NCBI RefSeq assembly: GCF_006516955.1
Contig: NZ_VHLG01000001.1
Coordinates: 186,001-250,000 of the forward strand
Origin: Martelella alba
GTDB taxonomy: Bacteria; Pseudomonadota; Alphaproteobacteria; Rhizobiales; Rhizobiaceae
Direction: 5' to 3'
Length of the DNA: 64,000 nt
Shown: positions 35,517-42,966 of the stretch, one piece after another
Layout: each line of letters opens with the position of its first letter
Numbering within the stretch: position 1 is the first letter of the stretch
The notes under the pieces: model-generated
Databases searched by the model: none
Told to the model about the DNA's origin: nothing
What the model saw: the letters and a program-made list of their open reading frames with translations, nothing else
Position numbers and translations under genes: made by a program

Positions 35517-36311
35517 TTACAGTCTACGCGACCATTTGAACAGGAACTCGCCGATCAGCGCGGCAAAGAGAATGAAGGCAACAATGGCCGAGCCGATTGC
35601 CAGCGTAATCGGATCAATGCCCTGGCTTCTGAGCTGGGCGTAGAGGCGCACCGGAAAGGTGATCCAGCGCGCGCCGGCAATCAGCGAGGAAACGATGACA
35701 TCGTTGAAGGAGATCAGCAGTGAGAATGCGGCAGACGACACAAGGCCCGGCATGGCGAGCGGCAGAGTGATACGGCCGATCACCCGCATCGGAGAAGCGC
35801 CAAGCGTGGCGGCGGCCTGCTCCAGCAGCGGATCGAGATCGGCAAAGGTCGAGACCATGATGCGCACGGTAAAAGGCATGGTGATGACCGCATGCGCGAG
35901 CACCAGCGCCGGAAGCGTGCCGGACATGCCAAGCTTCGAATAGATCTGCAAAAGCGCGATCGCCCAGACGATCAGCGGCAGCACCAGCGGCGTCATTAAG
36001 ATCGCCTCGATGACCCGGCCACCTGCCGGTTTGAAGCGCACCAGCGCGAAGGCCGCAAGGCCACCGAAGATGACCGAAACGAAACCCGCCAGCACGGCGA
36101 CGATCAGGCTGACGGTGAGCGCGCTTTTATATTCACGGCTCTCAATGGCTGCCTGATACCAGCGCAGCGAATAATCCTTCGGCGGAAAACGGAAGAAACT
36201 GGCGTCATCGAAGGAGGCAAAGATCAGCACGGCAATCGGTGCAAGAAGAAAGATAAAGGCAAGGATGGTCCAAAGGAAGCGGGCCGAGACGGCAAAGCCA
36301 TAGGTTTTCAT
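35517..36311 (-). CDS. ABC transporter permease, PotC-like
   Basis: 264 residues with six membrane helices. The EAA-type loop reads EQAAATLGASPMRVIGRITLPLAMPG, the ATPase-coupling site of ABC importers. The protein matches the PotC/CUT1 second permease. The start overlaps the stop of the first permease gene by 4 bp (ATGA), so the subunits are co-translated. The substrate cannot be read from the permease itself. Confidence 0.92.
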   Translation of the reverse strand: MKTYGFAVSARFLWTILAFIFLLAPIAVLIFASFDDASFFRFPPKDYSLRWYQAAIESREYKSALTVSLIVAVLAGFVSVIFGGLAAFALVRFKPAGGRVIEAILMTPLVLPLIVWAIALLQIYSKLGMSGTLPALVLAHAVITMPFTVRIMVSTFADLDPLLEQAAATLGASPMRVIGRITLPLAMPGLVSSAAFSLLISFNDVIVSSLIAGARWITFPVRLYAQLRSQGIDPITLAIGSAIVAFILFAALIGEFLFKWSRRL

Positions 36312-37192
36312 GCCGTTATCCCCGTTTCAGCGGAAACCGGGTCAGGTTCGCGGGCGAAAAGCTTCGTCAGCGCCGAGCCAATGCCGAGACCGATCGCCAG
36401 AAGCGCAAGCATGACAACGGCAATCGCCGAGGCAAACGGCCAGTCGAGCACCAGCGAGGCCTGCTGATAGGCCATGGTGCCGAAGGTGGCGATCTTGCCC
36501 TGTCCGAGGATCTGCGGCGTGACAAAGGAGGTGAGCGATGCGCAGAAGACCAGCACCGAACCGGCGACAACGCCGGGCGCAATCAGCGGCAGGATCACCC
36601 GGCGCCAGATGACAGGCATCGGCGCGCCAAGCGTGGCCGCTGCCGCCTCGACATCCTTCGGCAGGTGCGACAGCGCATTGACCAGCGGCAGCAGCATCAG
36701 CGGCAGAAAGGCCTGAACAAGGCCGATGACGACGCCGGGTACCGTGCCGAGAAACTTTATGCTCGATCTGATCAGGCCCATTTCCTTCAGGATCGAATTG
36801 ATCACACCAAGCGGACCGAGAAGATGCAGCATGCCAAGCGATGGCAGCAGCGCGCCGGAGACGAGCGGCACGAGGATCAGCGCCAGAAGCAGGCCTTTCG
36901 CCCGGCCGGCGCTGACGGCGATCTGACGGGCGACAGGCAATGCGATGATGAGGCACAGAATGGTCGCAAGCGCGCTCAGCCAGAGCGTGCGGAAGAACAC
37001 TGCGGCGAAATAGCTGTCGGAGATGAGGCGCGCATAATTGGCGAGGCTGAAGCCGTCAGCCATCAGCAGCGATCCCTCGCCACGGACCTTGAAGGAGGTT
37101 ACGACCAGCCAGAGGAAAGGCAGCAGGAAAACGCCCCCTGAAAGAATGAGGGCCGGAGCCAGAAGAAGCGTGGCGCGTCTGTTCATCGGCAT
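36308..37192 (-). CDS. ABC transporter permease, PotB-like
   Basis: About 294 residues with six membrane helices and the coupling loop DVEAAAATLGAPMPVIWRRVILPLIAPG. It pairs with the PotC-like permease. Candidate starts are ATG 37192 and 37186, neither with a clear ribosome-binding site; the reading frame also extends upstream across a hairpin, which is not expected to be translated. It follows the binding-protein gene after a 93-bp gap holding that hairpin. Confidence 0.9.
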   Translation of the reverse strand: MPMNRRATLLLAPALILSGGVFLLPFLWLVVTSFKVRGEGSLLMADGFSLANYARLISDSYFAAVFFRTLWLSALATILCLIIALPVARQIAVSAGRAKGLLLALILVPLVSGALLPSLGMLHLLGPLGVINSILKEMGLIRSSIKFLGTVPGVVIGLVQAFLPLMLLPLVNALSHLPKDVEAAAATLGAPMPVIWRRVILPLIAPGVVAGSVLVFCASLTSFVTPQILGQGKIATFGTMAYQQASLVLDWPFASAIAVVMLALLAIGLGIGSALTKLFAREPDPVSAETGITA

Positions 37193-37229
37193 CACAATCG
37201 AAAAATCTAAAAGCAGATTGGGCATGAGC

Positions 37230-37260
37230 GCCCGCCGCACGGGGGATCTGCGCGGCGGGC
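37230..37260 (-). terminator. intercistronic hairpin between binding protein and permease genes
   Basis: GCCCGCCGC and GCGGCGGGC form a perfect 9-bp stem with a 13-base loop, with no T run. Such hairpins in ABC operons usually protect the upstream mRNA so that the periplasmic binding protein is made in excess over the membrane parts; that is the likely role here. Confidence 0.65.
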
Positions 37261-37285
37261 CGTTCAGGAACTTTTCAGGCCGGAA

Positions 37286-38317
37286 TTACTGGCCGAGAAG
37301 GTCCTTGTTCCAGCGCTGGGTCCAGTCGCTGCGCTGGCTGATGACATAAGGCCAGTCGAGCTGAACCAGGCTGTCGACCTCTTCCGGCGTGTCGATCACA
37401 TCGGCAGAAACCGTTTCAGGCAGCTTCACATTCTTGTTGGTCGGGCCGAAATAGATCTGTTCGGCGTAGTCTGTCTGGTTCTTCACGCCGAGCGCCTTTT
37501 CGGCAAACATCTTGGCCAGTTCCGGCTCGGGGGAATTCTTGACGGTGCAGAGCATGTCGCGCACCAGAACCGGACCCGGATCGGTCGGGAAGGAGAAACC
37601 GATATCGGGATGTTCCTTCAGCGCGGAGAGCACATAGCCCGAGATCATCGGCGCCATGACAACTTCGCCGGCATCCATCATCGCAAAGACCTCGTCCAGA
37701 TTGGTGTAGGTCATGGCGATCGGCTTCAGCTCTTCAAGCTTGGCGAAAGCGGCATCGGGATCATGCTCGTCAGTACCGGCAAGGCGGGCGGCAACGCCGA
37801 TCAGGCCATCACCTTCCGAACCCGGATACTGCGAAACGGCGATCTTGCCGTTATATTGCGGGTCCCACATGTCCTTCCATTCCGGCGGATGGTCGACCAG
37901 TGTCTTGTTATAGGCAATGCCGAGACCAACCAGAGACATGGCGTAGCAGCCATTATTCATGCCGTCCCAGATGTTCTTGTACATGTCACTGTCCGGATCG
38001 GGCGCATTGACGATACCATCGGCCAGAGCCTGCGGTGCCTCGTACATGTTAAGGAAGGCAATATCCATGGTCGGATTGTCCTTCTCGGCGTAGATGCGGG
38101 CCATGCGGTCGCCCGTGCCGCCAAGCACGAATTCAACCTTGGCGCCGGTTTCCTTTTCAATCGGATCGGCGGCATTTTCGCGCAGCAGACGTTCGATATC
38201 GCCGCCCCATACGCCGACAACCAGCGTGTGACCGGAATAGTCTTCTGCCGCAAAGGCGCTGACGGCCGAAAGGCCGATCGTGCCGGCCAGAAGCATGCTC
38301 GTGAGAGACTTCAGCAT
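37286..38317 (-). CDS. ABC transporter periplasmic binding protein, PotD/spermidine-type
   Basis: 343 residues. A signal peptide (MLKSLTSMLLAGTIGLSAVSAFA) leads to a PotD/SBP-type fold, starting EDYSGHTLVVGVWGGDIERLL, with GGTGDRMARIYAEKDNPTMD and VGLGIAYNKTLVDHPPEWKDMWDP in the first lobe. Relatives bind polyamines, putrescine-like or sugar-like solutes. It is the first gene of the operon with nucleoside phosphorylase, ADPRH-type, PfkB and creatininase genes, so a nucleoside-like or cyclic-amine solute is suspected. Ligand not identified. Confidence 0.9.
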   Translation of the reverse strand: MLKSLTSMLLAGTIGLSAVSAFAAEDYSGHTLVVGVWGGDIERLLRENAADPIEKETGAKVEFVLGGTGDRMARIYAEKDNPTMDIAFLNMYEAPQALADGIVNAPDPDSDMYKNIWDGMNNGCYAMSLVGLGIAYNKTLVDHPPEWKDMWDPQYNGKIAVSQYPGSEGDGLIGVAARLAGTDEHDPDAAFAKLEELKPIAMTYTNLDEVFAMMDAGEVVMAPMISGYVLSALKEHPDIGFSFPTDPGPVLVRDMLCTVKNSPEPELAKMFAEKALGVKNQTDYAEQIYFGPTNKNVKLPETVSADVIDTPEEVDSLVQLDWPYVISQRSDWTQRWNKDLLGQ

Positions 38318-38479
38318 GGTGGATCATTCCCCTTGTTTGTTTTGATCGGGTTACCCCGGCGCATGGAACGCGGCAAGCCAGACACAGCGGCTGATCGAGA
38401 GATCAAGGCGACAGGCACTGGCTGCGCTCTCCGGCAACGATTAAACGGCAGGAATTGACAAACCATAAGTGTCTTGGGG

Positions 38480-38496
38480 CTAATACAGTCTATTAG
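38480..38496. promoter_or_regulatory. palindrome upstream of the transporter operon
   Basis: CTAATA and TATTAG around CAGTC form a perfect 17-bp inverted repeat overlapping the LysR stop codon, about 160 bp before the binding-protein start. It is a candidate operator for the LysR-type regulator, although its spacing is not the textbook T-N11-A. Confidence 0.4.
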
Positions 38497-39476
38497 TCCA
38501 GACGAATGGGTTCACGCGAAGTTTCACTTGAAGGAAGGGTATCGAATTCGCTTATCTCTTGGGCAACCCGGCGCAGCAATTTTCGGAACCACTGATTGCC
38601 GGGCGAGAGATGCGACCGTTCATGCCACAGTGTGTAGAAACTCATTTTCGCCAGTTCTTCAGGCGCCGCCACGATGGTGAACCGGCCGGACAGTGCCATC
38701 TGTTCGGCAAAGGGGCGCGAACTGGTGAAGACGAGGTCGGTGCGCTCCAGCATATGCGGCACCAGCGTGAATTCGGCAACCGACATGGCGATGTTGCGCT
38801 TCACATCCAGCTGCGCCAGCTGTCCGTCGATCGGGCTGATGGCTGGGCTGGTATGCGGCGTCGGCGACAGATGATCGAGCGTCAGATAGTCCTCAAGGCT
38901 GACGCGATGCCGCCCCGCCAGCGGGTGATCATTGCGCATCACCAGCACGATGTCGGTTTCCAGCAACGGGGCGAAACGCAGATAGTCGCGCGGGGTCGGC
39001 CAGTTGCCGATGACGAGGTCGAGCTTGCCGCTTTCCAGCTCGGAGAAAATCTCGCTCTCCTCGGGGATCGAGCAGAAATCAAGCGGCATCATCGGCGCTT
39101 CCCGGCGCACCAGTTCGGCAATGCGCGGCATGAAGAAAGTGCCAAGACAATTGGCGGCATAGACGCGGAAACGCTTGTTGTAACGGGCCGGATCGAAGCT
39201 TTCGCCACTATCGGCGAGCGCATCGATATCCTGAAGGATCCGCGCCACCTGCCCCCTTATGCGAAGCCCCTTTTCCGTCGGGATCAGTCTAACCCCGCTT
39301 CTGACAAGCAGCGGATCGCCGAGAATTTCGCGAAGGCGCTTCAGCGCCAGCGAAACGGAGGGCTGGCTCTGGCCGAGAATGGTGGCGGTTTTGGAAACGC
39401 TGCACTCGTCCATGAGAACATTCAGAATGCGCATCAGGCGCAGATCAAGACCATGGTCGCCGGCAAGATTTGCCAT
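38493..39476 (-). CDS. LysR-type transcriptional regulator
   Basis: 327 residues. The N-terminal winged helix reads LRLMRILNVLMDECSVSKTATILGQSQPSVSLALKRLREILGDPLLVR, followed by the LysR substrate domain (FRVYAANCLGTFFMPRIAELV). ATG 39476 is preferred over an upstream ATG at 39500. It lies between the transporter operon and the divergent deaminase/dehydrogenase genes, so it probably controls both, with the pathway substrate or an intermediate as inducer; this is inference from position. Confidence 0.9.
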   Translation of the reverse strand: MANLAGDHGLDLRLMRILNVLMDECSVSKTATILGQSQPSVSLALKRLREILGDPLLVRSGVRLIPTEKGLRIRGQVARILQDIDALADSGESFDPARYNKRFRVYAANCLGTFFMPRIAELVRREAPMMPLDFCSIPEESEIFSELESGKLDLVIGNWPTPRDYLRFAPLLETDIVLVMRNDHPLAGRHRVSLEDYLTLDHLSPTPHTSPAISPIDGQLAQLDVKRNIAMSVAEFTLVPHMLERTDLVFTSSRPFAEQMALSGRFTIVAAPEELAKMSFYTLWHERSHLSPGNQWFRKLLRRVAQEISEFDTLPSSETSREPIRLD

Positions 39477-39563
39477 GAGACATGCTCCCTTTTTCGTCAA
39501 AGGGTTTCACAATGCCGGCGCGCGGCCCACCACAGGCGCCCCGACGGTCCAATAATCATCCCC

Positions 39564-39578
39564 GCTTTTGATAAAAGC
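39564..39578. promoter_or_regulatory. palindrome between the LysR gene and the deaminase gene
   Basis: GCTTTT and AAAAGC around GAT form a perfect 15-bp inverted repeat in the divergent gap, 48 bp before the deaminase start. It is a candidate binding site of the adjacent LysR regulator. Confidence 0.5.
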
Positions 39579-39625
39579 AAGCTTTGTGCCACACAGCACA
39601 TCAAGACATCGCAATGGAGAATGAA

Positions 39626-41131
39626 ATGGCAATCCTGATCAGGAACGGTCTCGTTATCGACCAGTCGCTTCCCGAACATCCCTTCACGCGCGGCGACGTG
39701 CTGATCGATGGTGACCGGATTGTCGCCCGCGGTGCCGATCTTTCAGAACGCGCCGCCGGCTTTGCCGATCTCGAGACAATCGATGCCAGCGACAAACTGG
39801 TCATGCCCGGCTTCATCGATGCCCATATGCATTCCAATGAAGGCTTCGAGATGGGCCGCTATGACAACCTGCCGCTCGAAATCTGGCTCTCGGAAGTCTA
39901 TCCGCCGCTCTATGCAAACCAGATGTCCTGGCGCGACCATTATCTGCGCGCCATGCTGGTGGCGATCATTTCGCTGCGCTCGGGCGTCACCACGCTGCAG
40001 GACGATGTGATCAACATTTCCGGCACACCGGACGCCGTCGATGCAACGGCAACGGCCTTTCGCGATGTCGGCCTGCGCGGATGGATCACGGCGTCGATGT
40101 GGGATGAGAGCTATTGCAACAGCCTGCCCTTCATCGGCAACCTTGTGCCGGCAGAGCTGAAAGCCCGCCTCGACGCAACACCTGCGCCGGACTGGAAGGC
40201 GCAGATCGAACTGTTCGAGGAATTGTCGAAGAACTGGCACGGCAAAGACAATATGCGCATCATTCTCGGCCCCTGCGGGCCGCAGCGCTGCTCCGAGCGT
40301 CTGCTGCAGGAGGTCGCCAGCCTGTCCGAGGCGCGTAATCTGCCCGTGCACTGCCATGTTCTGGAAACCAAGACGCAGGCCGTGACCGGGCAAGAGAAAT
40401 ATGGCCGCACGCTGGTCGAGTTCCTCAAGGATATGGGGCTTATGACCCATCGCCTGACGATGAACCACGCCATCTGGTTGACCGACAGCGACATTGCCAC
40501 CATGGGCGCTGCCGGATGCTCGACCACCCACAATCCGCTCGCCAATCTCAAGCTCGGCTCAGGCGTGTCTCCGGTGCGCAAGATGATGAAGGCTGGCGTC
40601 AATGTCGCGCTCGGCTGCGATGGCGTCGCCTCTGCCGATACCGCTGATATCTTTGTCGCCTTCAAGGTAGCCGCCGGTCTGCACAAGATTGGTAGCTTCG
40701 ATTACAACGACTGGATTTCGGCGCATGACGTCTATAACATGGCGACGACCGCCGCTGCCCGCACCAGCCTGATGCAGGACGACGTCGGCACGCTGGCGGA
40801 AGGCAAGCTTGCCGACATCATCTTGATGGACAGGAATGACTGGGGCTTCATGCCGCTGCATGACCCGATCAAGAAAATTGCCTTCTCGGTCAATTCGGAC
40901 GTGGTGACCCATTCGATCGTTGGCGGCAAGGTGGTCATGCGCGACCGAAAGCTCACCGCCATCAGCGAAGATGATCTGCGCGGCGAAATCGCGGAAGCCG
41001 CGGCCCGGTTCGAGCGCGACATATGCCCTGCCATGAGCAAGGGGGCCACCGAGGTTCGCCCCTATCTCGACCAGATGTATGCTAAGGCGACGCAACGCGC
41101 GCTGCCAATCCATCCGCGCGTTGGCAGCTAA
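39626..41131 (+). CDS. amidohydrolase of the ATZ/TRZ, SAH/guanine-type deaminase family
   Basis: 501 residues from ATG 39626, chosen because GGAG lies six bases before it. Metal ligands follow the family: HxH in PGFIDAHMHS (67 and 69), HCHVLE near 251-253, NHAIWL and Asp in GCDGVASADTADIF. The signature CSTTHNPLANLKLGSG is that of cytosine/guanine/SAH-type deaminases and triazine hydrolases, enzymes that remove an amino group from a nitrogen heterocycle. Substrate not identifiable; the surrounding operon favours a nucleobase or nucleoside-like ring. A dehydrogenase gene follows after a hairpin. Confidence 0.88.
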   Translation: MAILIRNGLVIDQSLPEHPFTRGDVLIDGDRIVARGADLSERAAGFADLETIDASDKLVMPGFIDAHMHSNEGFEMGRYDNLPLEIWLSEVYPPLYANQMSWRDHYLRAMLVAIISLRSGVTTLQDDVINISGTPDAVDATATAFRDVGLRGWITASMWDESYCNSLPFIGNLVPAELKARLDATPAPDWKAQIELFEELSKNWHGKDNMRIILGPCGPQRCSERLLQEVASLSEARNLPVHCHVLETKTQAVTGQEKYGRTLVEFLKDMGLMTHRLTMNHAIWLTDSDIATMGAAGCSTTHNPLANLKLGSGVSPVRKMMKAGVNVALGCDGVASADTADIFVAFKVAAGLHKIGSFDYNDWISAHDVYNMATTAAARTSLMQDDVGTLAEGKLADIILMDRNDWGFMPLHDPIKKIAFSVNSDVVTHSIVGGKVVMRDRKLTAISEDDLRGEIAEAAARFERDICPAMSKGATEVRPYLDQMYAKATQRALPIHPRVGS

Positions 41132-41140
41132 CGCGGCAAA

Positions 41141-41170
41141 GGCCGGGCGCGGCAACAAGCGCGCCCGGCC
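41141..41170 (+). terminator. strong intercistronic hairpin after the deaminase gene
   Basis: GGCCGGGCGCG and CGCGCCCGGCC form a perfect 11-bp stem with an 8-base loop, nine bases after the stop codon; no T run. It may reduce read-through to the dehydrogenase gene or stabilise the upstream mRNA. Confidence 0.65.
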
Positions 41171-41188
41171 ATACAAGGAGAAACGCCC

Positions 41189-42169
41189 ATGCGCATTGCC
41201 GTCATTGGCGCCGCCGGCATGATCGGTCATGAACTCACCCGTGAGCTGGTCACGACGGACCGAATCAATGGCCAGAAAATCGAGCAACTGATTCTCAGTG
41301 ATATCCGTCCGGTCGACACGAAAACCGATGAGACGCATATCACCGAGGTTATCGGCGACGCTGCGGACAGTCGCGTTGTCGAGACCATCCTGACAGCACG
41401 GCCAGACGTCATTTTCCATGTTGCCGCAACAGCCATGGGCCAGGCCGATCGCGATTTTGCAATTGGCTATCACATCAATTTCGACACGGTCCGTACACTG
41501 GCCGAGGGGCTGAGACTTGCCGGTGAAAGCCTCTGCCCTCGCCTTGTTCACGCCTCCTCAATCGGTGTCTTCGGCGGCCCCTTTCCAGCCGTTATCGAAG
41601 ACCATCACACGCCATGCCCGGACAGTTCCTATGGGGCGCAGAAGCTGATGAGCGAAACGCTGATTGCCGATTATTCGCGCATGGGATTCCTCGATGGAAT
41701 CTGCCTGAGACTGCCGACAATCGCCATTCGGCCTGGCGCTGCAACACATGGAAATTCTGGGTTCTTTTCCAATATCATACGAGAACCTCTTCATAATAAA
41801 GATGCGATTTTGCCGGCCTCCGACAATGTCCGCCACTGGCTCGCTTCACCGAAAACGGCCGTTGCCCAGCTGATCCATGCAGCCACTCTCCCGAGCGCCG
41901 ATATTGACGGTAGCCGCGCCCTTACAATGCCCGGAATTTCGGTGACTGTCGCCGAGCTTCTGGATGCACTCAAAGCCGAGGCCGGAAAGCACGCACTGTC
42001 ACGGGTCAAGCGCCAGCTCCCACCACTCTATCAGGCCGAAGACTTCCCGCAGCGCTTCGCGACCAGCCGCGCGCATGCGCTCGGATTTCCCTGTCTTGAG
42101 CAGACCGCATCTGACCTCATCAACGATTATCTGGCGACCTCACATGTCCAGCAAAACCCTGACAGATAA
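41189..42169 (+). CDS. NAD-dependent dehydrogenase/epimerase, DenD-like
   Basis: 326 residues of the extended SDR family. The NAD motif is VIGAAGMIGHEL (glycines at 8-14), the catalytic Tyr-x3-Lys is YGAQK, and LVHASSIGVFGG supplies the Ser. The pattern matches DenD, the D-erythronate dehydrogenase of four-carbon sugar-acid catabolism, and related nucleoside-diphosphate-sugar epimerases. GGAG precedes the ATG. It follows the deaminase on the same strand and could oxidise a sugar or sugar acid released by the pathway; a four-carbon acid substrate is plausible but unproved. Confidence 0.85.
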   Translation: MRIAVIGAAGMIGHELTRELVTTDRINGQKIEQLILSDIRPVDTKTDETHITEVIGDAADSRVVETILTARPDVIFHVAATAMGQADRDFAIGYHINFDTVRTLAEGLRLAGESLCPRLVHASSIGVFGGPFPAVIEDHHTPCPDSSYGAQKLMSETLIADYSRMGFLDGICLRLPTIAIRPGAATHGNSGFFSNIIREPLHNKDAILPASDNVRHWLASPKTAVAQLIHAATLPSADIDGSRALTMPGISVTVAELLDALKAEAGKHALSRVKRQLPPLYQAEDFPQRFATSRAHALGFPCLEQTASDLINDYLATSHVQQNPDR

Positions 42170-42189
42170 AGTCTTTTTCGCCGGGACGC

Positions 42190-42235
42190 TTGCAGAACAC
42201 ATAAGGAACAGATATAGTCCGTTCCGTATTTGTTT
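42190..42235 (+). promoter_or_regulatory. lexA promoter with SOS boxes
   Basis: TTGCAG (42190-42195), 17-bp spacer, TATAGT (42213-42218). The alphaproteobacterial SOS box GAAC-N7-GAAC lies at 42195-42209, exactly between the two promoter elements. A degenerate second copy, GTTC-N7-GTTT, is at 42221-42235, over the start of the transcript. Both would let LexA repress its own gene. Confidence 0.88.
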
Positions 42236-42255
42236 CGAACTGGTGGTGACCACAG

Positions 42256-42966
42256 ATGCTGACTCGCAAGCAACAGGAACTGCTTTTATTCATCCATGAA
42301 CGGATGAAAGAGACGGGAATTCCCCCGTCCTTCGATGAGATGAAGGAAGCCCTCGATCTTGCCTCCAAGTCCGGCATCCATCGACTGATCACTGCGCTCG
42401 AAGAGCGCGGCTTCATCCGGCGCCTGCCCAACCGGGCGCGTGCTCTGGAAATCCTGCGCATGCCGGACAGTTACGTCGCCAGCCAGCAGCCACGTCGCGG
42501 CTTTTCGCCGAGCGTGATTGAAGGCAGTCTCGGCAAAAAGACCGAAAAACCCGAGGTCAAGGCGGCCGCCGTGCCCGAAAATGTCGCCCAGGTGCCGATC
42601 ATGGGGCGGATCGCTGCCGGTGTGCCAATTTCAGCCATTCAGGAGAACACGCATGATATCGCCGTCCCGGCCGAGATGCTGGGCACGGGTGAACATTATG
42701 CGTTGGAAGTTCAGGGCGATTCGATGATCGAAGCGGGCATTTTCGACGGCGATACGGTCATCATTCGTAATGTAACGGCAGCAACACCTGGCGATATCGT
42801 CGTTGCCCTTGTCAATGACGAGGAGGCTACGCTGAAACGGTTCCGCCGCAAGGGCGCATCCATTGCACTGGAAGCTGCCAATCCTGCTTACGAAACCCGT
42901 ATTTTTGCCGCAGATCAGGTCAAGGTTCAGGGCAAGCTTGTCGGGCTTATTCGGCGCTATCACTGA
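42256..42966 (+). CDS. lexA: LexA repressor / SOS master regulator
   Basis: 236 residues. The N-terminal winged helix starts [17 protein letters not shown]; the C-terminal protease half has the cleavage site Ala121-Gly122 in GRIAAGVP, catalytic Ser156 ([10 protein letters not shown]) and Lys194 (EEATLKRF). RecA-stimulated self-cleavage releases SOS genes after DNA damage. The promoter contains its own boxes, so autoregulation is expected. The end overlaps the convergent comEC gene by 20 bp. Confidence 0.97.
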   Translation: MLTRKQQELLLFIHERMKETGIPPSFDEMKEALDLASKSGIHRLITALEERGFIRRLPNRARALEILRMPDSYVASQQPRRGFSPSVIEGSLGKKTEKPEVKAAAVPENVAQVPIMGRIAAGVPISAIQENTHDIAVPAEMLGTGEHYALEVQGDSMIEAGIFDGDTVIIRNVTAATPGDIVVALVNDEEATLKRFRRKGASIALEAANPAYETRIFAADQVKVQGKLVGLIRRYH

